This document shows, piece by piece, positions 1-6,757 of a DNA stretch of 22,860 nt. How positions within the stretch are numbered: position 1 is the stretch's first letter; each line of letters opens with the position of its first letter. The DNA is from JBAYHA01 sp964605975 (lineage in GTDB: Bacteria; Patescibacteriota; Patescibacteriia; UBA11705; JABHMO01), in the NCBI GenBank assembly GCA_964605975.1, contig CAZSER010000008.1, positions 1-22,860 on the forward strand, given 5' to 3'. A model generated the notes under the pieces. It made no database searches. It worked only from the letters and a program-made list of their open reading frames with translations, and was not told the origin of the DNA. Made by a program: the position numbers and the translations under genes.

Positions 1-14
1 TTTTGGAGGGAATC

Positions 15-40
15 AAAAAAGAACAACCTTGCGATTGCAC
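15..40 (-). terminator. Probable intrinsic terminator of tRNA-Asp
   Basis: On the minus strand, just downstream of the tRNA, an imperfect stem (GTGCAATC with GGTTGTTC, including G-U pairs and one mismatch) closes a GCAA tetraloop. A short spacer-free run of six U follows (positions 20-15). This fits a weak rho-independent terminator. Confidence 0.5.
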
Positions 41-45
41 TTTTT

Positions 46-123
46 TGGCGGACCGGACGGGACTCGAACCCGCGCTCTTCGCCGTGACAGGGCGATGTGT
101 TAACCAAACTACACCACCGGTCC
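46..123 (-). tRNA. tRNA-Asp (anticodon GUC)
   Basis: Read on the minus strand, the 7-bp acceptor stem is GGACCGG (123-117) with CCGGTCC (56-50). The discriminator is G and the CCA is encoded (48-46). The D arm, the anticodon loop CTGTCAC with anticodon GTC (plus-strand gac at 86-88), and the T arm with GGTTCGAGTCC are all present. GUC with a G discriminator is the canonical tRNA-Asp identity. It delivers aspartate to GAY codons. Confidence 0.96.
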
Positions 124-192
124 ATGAATTTCTAGCTTTTTTAGTATAAAGTAAAAAAAAGATAAAGTCAATAACTTTGTTGATAAATGAAG

Positions 193-227
193 AAAAAAAT
201 GACCTCGAATAAAGAGGTCATTTTTTT
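193..227 (-). terminator. Intrinsic terminator after rplT (symmetrical)
   Basis: A 7-bp stem (TGACCTC 200-206 with GAGGTCA 214-220) has A7 on one side and T7 on the other, so it reads as a terminator on both strands. It sits 18 nt past the rplT stop and ends the infC-rpmI-rplT transcript. It also insulates the downstream tRNA gene. Confidence 0.85.
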
Positions 228-244
228 CTTAGTAAAAATGTAGT

Positions 245-592
245 TTAAGCCTTTATTTTTTCAACTAATTTAGCAAAAGCTTTTTTGTTGTTCATGGCCA
301 TATCTGCCAAAATTTTGCGATCAATTAGAACATTTTTTTTCTTCATGGCACCCATGAATTTACTATAACTGATTTCAAAAGGCAGTAAAGCGGCGCTAAT
401 CTTGACTTGCCATAAGGATCTGGCTTTTCGTTTCTTTTTGCGACGGTCTTGAAAGGCATAATTACCGGCTTTCAAAATGGCAACTTTGGCGGCTTTGATT
501 AAATTTTTTCTACCTTGTCGATATCCCTTTACGGCTTTTAAAATCTTGCGTCTTTTTTTGACATGAGTTGTACCTCTTTTTACTCTTGGCAT
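245..592 (-). CDS. rplT: 50S ribosomal protein L20
   Basis: The 115-residue protein matches L20 in length and pattern: a basic N-terminus (MPRVKRGTT, then KGYRQGRKN), the AFQDRRKKKR segment, and the LIDRKILADMA region of the C-terminal globular domain. L20 binds 23S rRNA early in large-subunit assembly; in some bacteria it represses its own operon. It is last in the order infC-rpmI-rplT, 32 nt after rpmI, and is followed by a terminator. No SD is visible upstream of the ATG (a run of A and T precedes it), as for the other housekeeping genes here. I saw no obvious rplT-type repressor pseudoknot in the leader. Confidence 0.97.
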   Translation of the reverse strand: MPRVKRGTTHVKKRRKILKAVKGYRQGRKNLIKAAKVAILKAGNYAFQDRRKKKRKARSLWQVKISAALLPFEISYSKFMGAMKKKNVLIDRKILADMAMNNKKAFAKLVEKIKA

Positions 593-624
593 AAATATTT
601 TTCTAGAGCTGATTGTTTAATTAA

Positions 625-831
625 TTATTTGGAGCCATGGGGCAAGAACTTTTTGACATTTCGGACTACTTTTTTGTCAGTAAGTTGTAAGTTTCTTCTT
701 TTGCTTCGAGTAATTTTACCCGGCTCTCGAGAGTTAAAATGATCTTGTCCAGCGCTCTTTTTGATAAGTTTTCCGGTTGGCGTAATTTTAATTCTCTTGG
801 CAACCGATTTTTGCGTTTTCAACTTTGGCAT
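625..831 (-). CDS. rpmI: 50S ribosomal protein L35
   Basis: The 68-residue, strongly basic protein begins MPKLKTQKSVAKRIKITPTG and contains KITRSKRRNLQLT, the standard L35 pattern. L35 is a small late-assembly protein of the large ribosomal subunit. It lies between infC and rplT as in most bacteria, 109 nt after infC and 32 nt before rplT, so cotranscription is expected. No SD precedes the start codon. The N-terminal MPKLKT start matches the family, which fixes the start. Confidence 0.96.
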   Translation of the reverse strand: MPKLKTQKSVAKRIKITPTGKLIKKSAGQDHFNSREPGKITRSKRRNLQLTDKKVVRNVKKFLPHGSK

Positions 832-940
832 AAATTTTATAATTCGATAAAGTTTTTGGTAAATTTCTTCGTTTTGATTATTTACAGACGAGAATTGGCA
901 AAACTTTATAACTATTTATTGATTGATATGAAATTATTAA

Positions 941-1492
941 TTAACCGTTTTTTTGAGGGAAAATTATTAGAAAAATTTTATTCCCTTGTCGTGATAGCTC
1001 CTGTTCTTTTTGGTAAGAAATGGAAAGCATTCCCAAAAACTTTTTGACAGTTTCATTGGCTAAATCCATCTTGGACATTTCTCGTCCTCGCAAAATAAGT
1101 TCAATTTTTACTTTGTGTCCTTTTTCCAAAAATCGATCAGTTTGCCCAACCTTGGTTGCTAAATCATGATCACCGATTTTTATTGATAAACGAATACTTT
1201 TGACATCAAGAATTTTACCAACTTTCTTTTGTTTTTTTCGTTGTTTTTCTCTTTGGTAAAGATAACTACTCAATGTTAACAGTTTTGCTACCGGGGGATT
1301 GGCATTAGGAGCTATTTCTACCAAATCAAATTCTCGCTCTTCGGCAATTTCTAAGGCTTTCTCTATTGGGAGTTCACCTAAATGAGTTCCTTCTTCATCA
1401 ATTAAATTGATAATCGGAGCTGTAATTTGTTCATTATAACGAAAAGATTTTTCCACCTTTTCCTTTTTTTTAAATTTGTATGACTTTCTCAT
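941..1492 (-). CDS. infC: Translation initiation factor IF-3
   Basis: The 183-residue protein has the IF-3 two-domain layout. The N-terminal domain runs from RYNEQITAP through DLVEIAPNANPPVAKLL (about residues 18-70). A lysine-rich linker helix follows, then the C-terminal domain with KSIRLSIKIGDHDLATK and GHKVKIELILRGREM. IF-3 binds the 30S subunit, checks the initiator tRNA-start codon pairing and prevents premature 50S joining. The first ~17 residues (MRKSYKFKKKEK...) are a basic extension ahead of the usual RxNEQI start. The start is ATG, not the rare AUU used for autocontrol in E. coli. There is no SD; a hairpin lies 9 nt upstream. It is the first gene of infC-rpmI-rplT. Confidence 0.96.
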   Translation of the reverse strand: MRKSYKFKKKEKVEKSFRYNEQITAPIINLIDEEGTHLGELPIEKALEIAEEREFDLVEIAPNANPPVAKLLTLSSYLYQREKQRKKQKKVGKILDVKSIRLSIKIGDHDLATKVGQTDRFLEKGHKVKIELILRGREMSKMDLANETVKKFLGMLSISYQKEQELSRQGNKIFLIIFPQKNG

Positions 1493-1501
1493 GGTTTGTA
1501 T

Positions 1502-1543
1502 CGATTATTTTTTCTTTTAAGTTATTGTTTTCCAAAATAATCG
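1502..1543 (-). promoter_or_regulatory. 10-bp stem in the infC leader
   Basis: CGATTATTTT (1502-1511) and AAAATAATCG (1534-1543) are perfectly complementary and enclose a 22-nt AT-rich loop. The 3' arm ends 9 nt before the infC ATG. It could modulate initiation of infC. The helix is mostly A-U, and there is no U-tract that would make it a terminator for the upstream tmRNA gene. Confidence 0.4.
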
Positions 1544-1583
1544 GTGTTATTTTTATTCTGAAAGTTTTTAGCTGTGATTTTTT

Positions 1584-1970
1584 TGGTGGAGATGGCGGGA
1601 GTTGAACCCGCGTCCAGAAAAACCTTTTGTTCTCTTCTACGAAAGTAGTTTACTCTAAATTTTTAAAACTTTCAACTCAAAGAGTAAACGGAAAATTGAA
1701 AATTCGAGCCTTTATAGTTTCAGTTTTGACCAAAGGCGATGGTCAAAACCAAAGTTCAAATTATGACACCGTTGACCGTTTGTTGAACTCAAACGGGCGA
1801 TGGCTTCGGTTTATTTAAACGGAAGCGAGAGCAAAGCTTGGAACTGTGAAAACAGTTTTGGCTTTGTTAATAAGTTGATTTACACTTATTGTTTTGGAGT
1901 GTTAAATAGGTATTACTCCAACCTTTTCGCAAAAACAAAATAAATTTCTCTGTCAAAGTCCAGCATCCCC
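1584..1970 (-). ncRNA. ssrA: Transfer-messenger RNA (tmRNA)
   Basis: The 5' end GGGGATG pairs with CATCTCC at the 3' end as the tRNA-like acceptor, followed by A and an encoded CCA (1586-1584). The T arm contains GGTTCAACTCC. The 5' region GCTGGACTTTGACAG is typical of tmRNA. The length is 387 nt with CCA. The best reading of the tag frame starts near GTA at 1883 and ends at TAA 1817-1815. It would encode about 22 residues starting VNQLINKAKT and ending SFALASV. That stop lies in the loop of a helix-5-like hairpin (GCTTCCGTTT with AAACCGAAGC), as known for tmRNA. tmRNA with SmpB rescues ribosomes stalled on broken mRNAs. smpB lies directly upstream (7 nt gap). The ends are well supported; the resume codon is tentative. 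Confidence 0.94.
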
Positions 1971-1977
1971 TAACTTT

Positions 1978-2433
1978 TTAACTTTGGTATTTCAGTCTAG
2001 CTCGAATTTCTTTTTCAACATCTTTTCTTTTGAGGGATTCTTTTTTTTCAAACTGTTTTTTCCCTCGACAAAGAGCGATCTCGACTTTTACCAAGTTGCG
2101 ATTATTATACACTCTAATTGGTATTATTGTCAAGCCTTTTTGCTCTAATTTTCCAATTAAAGATTGGATTTCCTTGCTGGTTAGGAGGATTTTGCGAGGT
2201 CTTTCGGGGTCGTAGTCAATTTTATGGGCAGAGAACTTATAAGGAGAAATTTTGGCTTTAATCAAAAAAAATTCTGGTTTGGGCGTGTAGTTTAACCCAA
2301 TATAAGCACTTTTTAGGGTGATTCCGCCGTTTTTGGCTGATTTTACTTCCGCTCCAGTCAAAACTAAACCGGCTTGAAATTTATCCAAGATTTCATAACT
2401 GTGCAAAGCAAATCTATTATTAGCTAAATCCAT
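1978..2433 (-). CDS. smpB: SsrA-binding protein SmpB
   Basis: The 151-residue protein shows the SmpB pattern: NNRFALHSYEILDKFQAGLVLTG, GAEVKSAKNGGITLKSAY, then the PERPRKILLTSKEI segment. The basic C-terminal tail (KKESLKRKDVEKEIRARLK) reaches into the mRNA channel in characterised SmpB proteins. SmpB escorts tmRNA into the A site of stalled ribosomes. It is directly followed by ssrA on the same strand, so the two partners of trans-translation are probably cotranscribed. The start follows a -10 box by only 9 nt, so the mRNA may be leaderless; no SD is present. Confidence 0.96.
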   Translation of the reverse strand: MDLANNRFALHSYEILDKFQAGLVLTGAEVKSAKNGGITLKSAYIGLNYTPKPEFFLIKAKISPYKFSAHKIDYDPERPRKILLTSKEIQSLIGKLEQKGLTIIPIRVYNNRNLVKVEIALCRGKKQFEKKESLKRKDVEKEIRARLKYQS

Positions 2434-2442
2434 ACTGTTATT

Positions 2443-2472
2443 ATTATAGTTTAATTAAACCAATTTAGTCAA
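2443..2472 (-). promoter_or_regulatory. Sigma-70-type promoter of smpB-ssrA
   Basis: On the minus strand, TTGACT (2472-2467), an 18-nt spacer and a perfect TATAAT (2448-2443) are seen. The smpB ATG follows the -10 box after only 9 nt. A normal start point would therefore leave about 2-4 nt of leader. Confidence 0.65.
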
Positions 2473-2490
2473 AAAGTCAACTTATTAAGT

Positions 2491-2520
2491 TTGCTAAAAA
2501 AATGAAAAAGTTATACAATT
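2491..2520 (+). promoter_or_regulatory. Possible promoter of the AI-2E operon
   Basis: TTGCTA (2491-2496), an 18-nt spacer and TACAAT (2515-2520) lie 36 nt ahead of the permease start codon. This promoter diverges from the smpB promoter. The -35 match is moderate, and the region is so AT-rich that chance matches are likely. Confidence 0.4.
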
Positions 2521-2556
2521 TAAAAAGTTAATAATAATATAAACAAAAAAATCAAT

Positions 2557-3654
2557 ATGTCCGTGCCTAGACAAATTATTGATTTATCAATAATGTCCAT
2601 TGTTAAATTTTTTTTAGTGGTTATTTTGTTGTTTTTTCTGTACATGATCAAAGAGGTTTTGGCAATAATTTTTGTGGCTTTAATTTTGACCTCCGCTTTT
2701 GATCCGTGGGTTGATGCGTTGCAAAGAAGGAAAATTCCTCGTTGGTTATCTGTTTTATTTATTTATTTAGTGATGTTTATTGTTATTGGGGCGGTAGTTT
2801 TTTTGTTAATTCCTCCCATTACCGTTCAATTTAAACAGTTAATGACAAAATTTCCAGAGTATTTTGAGAAAGTTTTGGGGGCTATTGCCAGTTTAAAAGC
2901 TTTTTCGGCGGAGCATGGTTTGCTGGGGCAAATAGATTCCGGAATTACTGCAGTCAAGGATAAATTAGGAGGAGCATTTTCTTCGATCTTTTCTGGGGTA
3001 GCGGGTGTTTTTGGTGGGATTGTTTCATTCTTTGTTGTTTTGGTTATTACTTTTTATATGTCGGTAGAAGAAAGTGCCATCAAGAAAACGGTCATGTTTC
3101 TTTTGCCGGAAAGATATCAGCCTTTTACCTTGCAACTAATTAATAAGGTGCAACGTAAAATTGGAGATTGGCTCAAGGGACAAATGATTTTGAGTTTGAT
3201 TTTAGGTTTGATGGTTTTTACCGGATTGTCTATTTTGGGAGTTGAATATGCTTTGGTTTTGGCTTTTATTGCGGCGGTTGGAGAGTTTATCCCTTATTTA
3301 GGTCCAATTTTGGCTGCAATTCCATCTGTTTTTTTGGCATTTACTCAATCACCGACAAAGGCACTTTTTGTGTTTATTCTTTATATTATAATTCAGCAAG
3401 TTGAAAATAATATTTTGGTTCCCAAGGTTATGCAAAAAGCGGTAGGATTGAATCCGATTGTAAGTATTATTTCAATGATGATTGGTGTCAAGGTTGCCGG
3501 TTTGGTGGGGGTTATTTTGGCTATTCCCGTAGCCACGGCATTGAGTGTTGTCTTTCGTGAACTTTGCCAAAGTGAAGCTCAGATTTCCGAGATAGATTTA
3601 GATAAGATAGAAAAGAAAGCGGAGATTGAAGAAAAAATTTGTAATATCAAATAA
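2557..3654 (+). CDS. AI-2E family transporter (TqsA/PerM-like permease)
   Basis: The 365-residue polytopic protein fits the AI-2E (PF01594) family. It has an N-terminal pair of membrane helices with the family-like FVALILTSAFDPWVDALQRRKIPR, a long soluble central segment (about residues 90-150), and a C-terminal helix bundle. That bundle includes GEFIPYLGPILAAIPSVFLAF and QQVENNILVPKVMQKAVGLNP, two well-conserved family segments. Members export small molecules or act as ion antiporters; the substrate cannot be read from sequence. The gene starts a four-gene plus-strand run, with the next gene 12 nt away. No SD precedes the ATG. The short charged tail (KIEKKAEIEEKI) is cytoplasmic. Confidence 0.9.
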   Translation: MSVPRQIIDLSIMSIVKFFLVVILLFFLYMIKEVLAIIFVALILTSAFDPWVDALQRRKIPRWLSVLFIYLVMFIVIGAVVFLLIPPITVQFKQLMTKFPEYFEKVLGAIASLKAFSAEHGLLGQIDSGITAVKDKLGGAFSSIFSGVAGVFGGIVSFFVVLVITFYMSVEESAIKKTVMFLLPERYQPFTLQLINKVQRKIGDWLKGQMILSLILGLMVFTGLSILGVEYALVLAFIAAVGEFIPYLGPILAAIPSVFLAFTQSPTKALFVFILYIIIQQVENNILVPKVMQKAVGLNPIVSIISMMIGVKVAGLVGVILAIPVATALSVVFRELCQSEAQISEIDLDKIEKKAEIEEKICNIK

Positions 3655-3666
3655 GAAATAAGAAAA

Positions 3667-4428
3667 ATGTATTTAATTCGGCAAATTTTAATTATTTTTT
3701 GTCCCTTACTTGTTTTGGGGGTTTTTGAGTTTGTGAGAGTTCGACCACAAAGCTATTGGCAAATGTTATTTTTTCTGACTTCTTTTATTTTTTTTACCGT
3801 TTGGTTATTATGTCGAAGGAAGTTTGATAAAACTTTTTGGCGTTTTTTAATTGTCCCTTTGATTTGGGTTATTTCCGGTTTTTTGTTTGTTTCTTTTTTA
3901 TTGGAACTAGCTTCTTTTTATCTGTATTCTTTGGTTATTTTTTTCTTTTTGGTTCTTTTGTTGCGACAATATAATATTTATTTTTATTTTCCAACCAAAT
4001 ATCAGGCGTATTCATTAGAAAGTTTAACTTTTTATTTGGTTATTCTGTCAATTTTTTTATTATCTTCAACGGCGTTTGCTTCGTTATCACTTGTTCAGTT
4101 AAGGTGGTCAATAATGCTTCCCGGGTTGTTTGTGTTTTTTGCTTTGCTAATTTCTCAATTTTTTTGGATGCAAAAGGTTGACTATGCCAAAAGTAAGTAT
4201 TATATTTATCCTATTGTTATAATTTTATTACAGGTTTTGGTCGCTTTTTCTTATTTACCAACAGGGTATTTTGTTAGTGCTTTTGTCCTCACCGTTTTGG
4301 CTTATGGGATGTTAAATTTGGCTAAGTTGGATTTACAAGGTGGGTTGTCAAAGAAAAAAATATTAACAACTTTAATTATTGGAGTTATTTTGTTGTTGCT
4401 TGTTTTGTTAACGGCGCGATGGTCATAG
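3667..4428 (+). CDS. Polytopic membrane protein of unknown function
   Basis: The 253-residue protein consists almost entirely of hydrophobic helices, roughly eight. Short basic loops (RVRPQSYW, RRKFDKTFW, KSKYYIYP, LSKKK) suggest positive-inside orientation. I recognise no catalytic motif or certain family; similar small integral membrane proteins of unknown function occur in CPR genomes. It lies 12 nt after the AI-2E permease and 25 nt before the HtrA-like gene, so it is probably part of the same operon. It could be an accessory membrane subunit of the envelope genes on either side. The stop is TAG and there is no SD. Confidence 0.75.
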   Translation: MYLIRQILIIFCPLLVLGVFEFVRVRPQSYWQMLFFLTSFIFFTVWLLCRRKFDKTFWRFLIVPLIWVISGFLFVSFLLELASFYLYSLVIFFFLVLLLRQYNIYFYFPTKYQAYSLESLTFYLVILSIFLLSSTAFASLSLVQLRWSIMLPGLFVFFALLISQFFWMQKVDYAKSKYYIYPIVIILLQVLVAFSYLPTGYFVSAFVLTVLAYGMLNLAKLDLQGGLSKKKILTTLIIGVILLLLVLLTARWS

Positions 4429-4453
4429 TTTTAAATTAAGAAATAATTTTAAT

Positions 4454-5557
4454 ATGTCAAAAAAAAGATTTATTTTTTTAATGAGTAGTGTCGTCTTGAT
4501 TGGTTTCTTGGGCGGAGTTGTTGGAGAGTTATGGGTAAATAGTTTTTTATTGCCTGAGCCATATTTGAATTTTAAAACTTTTTCTGATTTATCAAAAAGA
4601 ATTGATGATTTGGTCAAGAACCAAGAAGATGTTAAAAGAAGAAGTTCTGCTGATAACTATTTAATTGATACTGTTTCCAAAATAAAGTCGGTGGTGGTTG
4701 ATCTGTATCGTTTTAAGGATCAAGGAAATTCAGTAACAATAGGATTTTTACCACAAGAAAAAATAGCTACGGCAGTGACGATTACTAATGATGGTTGGCT
4801 AATTGCGCCTGCTAGCTTGCTAAAAGGTCTAAATAAGGTTTCAGTTCTTTTGGCAGATGGCGCTATTCTTGTTTCTGAAAAAATAATTTTTCCGCCAAAT
4901 TCTAGTGTTGCTTTTATAAAAATAGACAAAAATGGATTAAATGTTGCTAACTTTGATTCTCGTCGTGGGGTAGCGGATGGAGAAACGGTTTTTTTGTCAA
5001 CAATGGATGGTTTTGTTATTAATAATATAAAAAATAGAGCATATTCTGTTCGTGGAACTGAAAAAGAGTTGCTTCGCACCAGTGAAAATTTTTACAAAAA
5101 AATTATTTTAGATAGTTCGATGGGAAAAGTTGTTTCTGGTGTTCCCGTTTTTACAGGAGAAGGAAGATTGTTGGGTTTTTCTGAGAATACGGAGGGTCAA
5201 ATTCTTTCTGTAGATAGTTTTGCTTCTTTGATGAAAGAAACGGTCAAGGGTAGTGATTGGTATCGGCCTTATTTGGGAATAAAATTTTTAGACTTACAAG
5301 AGTTTGTTAGTTTTAAAACCAAAGAAAGAAAGGGAGTTTTGATCGTAGAAAATGGTATTAACAAGAATAGTCCGGCTTGGGGGAAATTGGAAAGTGGAGA
5401 TATTATTATTAGAGTAGAGGGAGAAGAATTAAATGATTCCAAGAGCTTGCCGGAAATTTTGGCCGATTATTCGGTTGGTACAAGCTTGAAGTTTTTGGTC
5501 AAGAGAGACAGTCAAGAGGTGGAAATCATTGTGGAGTTAGTACAAGAATTAAAATAA
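4454..5557 (+). CDS. Membrane-anchored HtrA/DegP-like protein with degraded catalytic triad
   Basis: The 367-residue protein has one N-terminal membrane helix (residues 5-26) and a probable coiled-coil stretch (about 43-62). A trypsin-like S1C fold follows (about 75-255), then a C-terminal PDZ domain (about 270-365; YLGIKFLDL, GVLIVENGINKNSPAWG, GDIIIRVEGEEL). Against the family pattern TNNHV / D(I,L)A / GNSGGP, the histidine position is Ser121 (in IAPASLL) and the aspartate position is Ser151 (in SSVAFIKI). Only the serine is kept: Ser228, in VVSGVPVF. The protein is therefore unlikely to be an active serine protease by the usual mechanism. It could be a chaperone, scaffold or peptide sensor outside the membrane. 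It sits next to a Wzz-like gene, 7 nt away. Confidence 0.85.
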   Translation: MSKKRFIFLMSSVVLIGFLGGVVGELWVNSFLLPEPYLNFKTFSDLSKRIDDLVKNQEDVKRRSSADNYLIDTVSKIKSVVVDLYRFKDQGNSVTIGFLPQEKIATAVTITNDGWLIAPASLLKGLNKVSVLLADGAILVSEKIIFPPNSSVAFIKIDKNGLNVANFDSRRGVADGETVFLSTMDGFVINNIKNRAYSVRGTEKELLRTSENFYKKIILDSSMGKVVSGVPVFTGEGRLLGFSENTEGQILSVDSFASLMKETVKGSDWYRPYLGIKFLDLQEFVSFKTKERKGVLIVENGINKNSPAWGKLESGDIIIRVEGEELNDSKSLPEILADYSVGTSLKFLVKRDSQEVEIIVELVQELK

Positions 5558-5564
5558 AAACAAT

Positions 5565-6548
5565 ATGGAAAATGTAAGGACAGTTGGCCAAGTAGAAATT
5601 ATTCGTCGTGATTGGCGCAAAGTTTTATTAGTGGCCTTGGGCGTTTTTCTTTTGGGAATAATTATTACTGTTTTCCAGCCTTTTATGTATCGTTCAACGG
5701 TAAGTATTTATGTTGTTCAAAAATCAGGATTTAGTATTGATGCTTATAGTGCTAGTAAATCAGAAGAAAGATTTGCGAATAAATTAGGTCAGTTGGTTTA
5801 TAGTAGTACCTTCTTGGATAAAGTTTTAGCTGTTAATAATGGAATTGATAAGACATATTTTCCCCAAGACGAACAAAAGAGAAGACAAAAATGGGGAAAA
5901 ACAATAGAGGCTAATGTTCCTACGGGATTATCTCGGCTGGATTTGGCTATTTATCATCCCATCGCAAAAGAGGCATTGAGCTTAGCAGAATCAACAGCCC
6001 AAGTATTATTAACTCAACGAGATTCTTTTATTGGTATTTCGGATGTTTCTTTGTTAATTTTAGATAAGCCTTTGGTTAGTAAATATCCAGTTCGTCCTAA
6101 TATCCCGGTAAATTTAATTGCTTCTATTTTTGTTGGTTTGTTGGTTGGAGTTAGTTATGTTTCGTTGACTTATGATCCTCAAAGAGACAAACTTTTTGGT
6201 TTTTCTTATTCTAAACCAAGTTTGATTCGTTATAATGATTTTACCAAAGAGACCGTTTTTTCGGAGAGATATCCAGTAAAACCATTACAAGAATCGGAGT
6301 TAAAGGCGGTGGTCAAAGAAGTAAAATTACAAGAATCAATCCAAAAAGCCCAAGAAATTGCTGATGATTTAAATAAAGAAACAAAATCAGAAAAAGATAA
6401 CAATGGTTTAGAGGTTCAAGATTTTGCGCCTCAAATTCCAGATTTGTCCACTTTTGAGCAAGAAATTTCTAGTGATGAGCTAGCGGTACAGGAAAAGGAT
6501 GATTTGGATGACTTCGAGGATGAAGATAAAATTGTGACGATGAAGTAA
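5565..6548 (+). CDS. Wzz-like polysaccharide co-polymerase / chain-length determinant
   Basis: The 327-residue protein has two membrane helices (about residues 20-45 and 182-202) flanking an extracytoplasmic domain. The second helix is preceded by SKYPVRPNIPVNLI, the proline-rich pre-helix signature of Wzz (PF02706) proteins. It has a ~110-residue, highly acidic cytoplasmic tail ending DDLDDFEDEDK and no Walker motifs, so there is no fused BY-kinase. Wzz-type proteins control the chain length of surface polysaccharides together with a Wzy polymerase. A matching O-antigen ligase/polymerase gene lies at 16597. It is last in the permease-HtrA operon and is followed by a terminator. Confidence 0.8.
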   Translation: MENVRTVGQVEIIRRDWRKVLLVALGVFLLGIIITVFQPFMYRSTVSIYVVQKSGFSIDAYSASKSEERFANKLGQLVYSSTFLDKVLAVNNGIDKTYFPQDEQKRRQKWGKTIEANVPTGLSRLDLAIYHPIAKEALSLAESTAQVLLTQRDSFIGISDVSLLILDKPLVSKYPVRPNIPVNLIASIFVGLLVGVSYVSLTYDPQRDKLFGFSYSKPSLIRYNDFTKETVFSERYPVKPLQESELKAVVKEVKLQESIQKAQEIADDLNKETKSEKDNNGLEVQDFAPQIPDLSTFEQEISSDELAVQEKDDLDDFEDEDKIVTMK

Positions 6549-6557
6549 GTTTTGGGT

Positions 6558-6590
6558 AAAAAGGGGTTTATTTAACCTCTTTTTATTTTT
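6558..6590 (+). terminator. Intrinsic terminator after the Wzz-like gene
   Basis: An AAAAGGGGTT arm and an AACCTCTTTT arm (one G-U pair) enclose a short T/A loop, and a T-rich tract follows. It closes the 2557-6548 operon and separates it from the promoter of the next locus, 4 nt away. Confidence 0.7.
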
Positions 6591-6593
6591 GTG

Positions 6594-6622
6594 TTGACAA
6601 AAAACAAAATAGATGCTACAAT
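6594..6622 (+). promoter_or_regulatory. Near-consensus promoter of locus gene 1
   Basis: TTGACA (6594-6599), exactly 17 nt, then TACAAT (6617-6622). A TGC triplet before the -10 box also gives an extended -10. The predicted start point is about 6628-6630, which is where the repeated RNA leader begins. Confidence 0.9.
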
Positions 6623-6627
6623 CATCA

Positions 6628-6752
6628 GTTATTTGAAAATACCATAACTCTCTGGTTGTTTAAAAGCGATTTTAGTTTTTTAATGATAGATAAAGTTAGA
6701 AGATTAAAATGGTTTTTAAACAACCGCCCCGTTAGAAACGGGGCAAAGGAGA
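6628..6752 (+). promoter_or_regulatory. Structured 5' leader, repeat copy 1
   Basis: This leader is identical over all 125 nt to 7534-7658. A 12-bp stem (GGTTGTTTAAAA 6654-6665 with TTTTAAACAACC 6714-6725) encloses further AT pairing (ATTTTA with TAAAAT). It abuts without a gap an 8-bp hairpin with an AGA loop, GCCCCGTTAGAAACGGGGC (6726-6744). That hairpin in turn abuts the SD AAAGGAG (6745-6751), 6 nt from the ATG. A small 5' hairpin (GTTAT with ATAAC) is also possible. It matches no riboswitch class I recognise. Confidence 0.85.
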
Positions 6753-6757
6753 GGATC

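Noticed and set aside
6656..6757. N-terminal extensions of gene 1 (and likewise gene 2 from 7532, gene 3 from 8330) as coding sequence
   Set aside because: The upstream in-frame codons are the structured leader, identical in DNA between genes 1 and 2. The strong SD lies just before the internal ATG, the predicted signal or membrane segments begin there, and the gene 4 leader has an in-frame stop.
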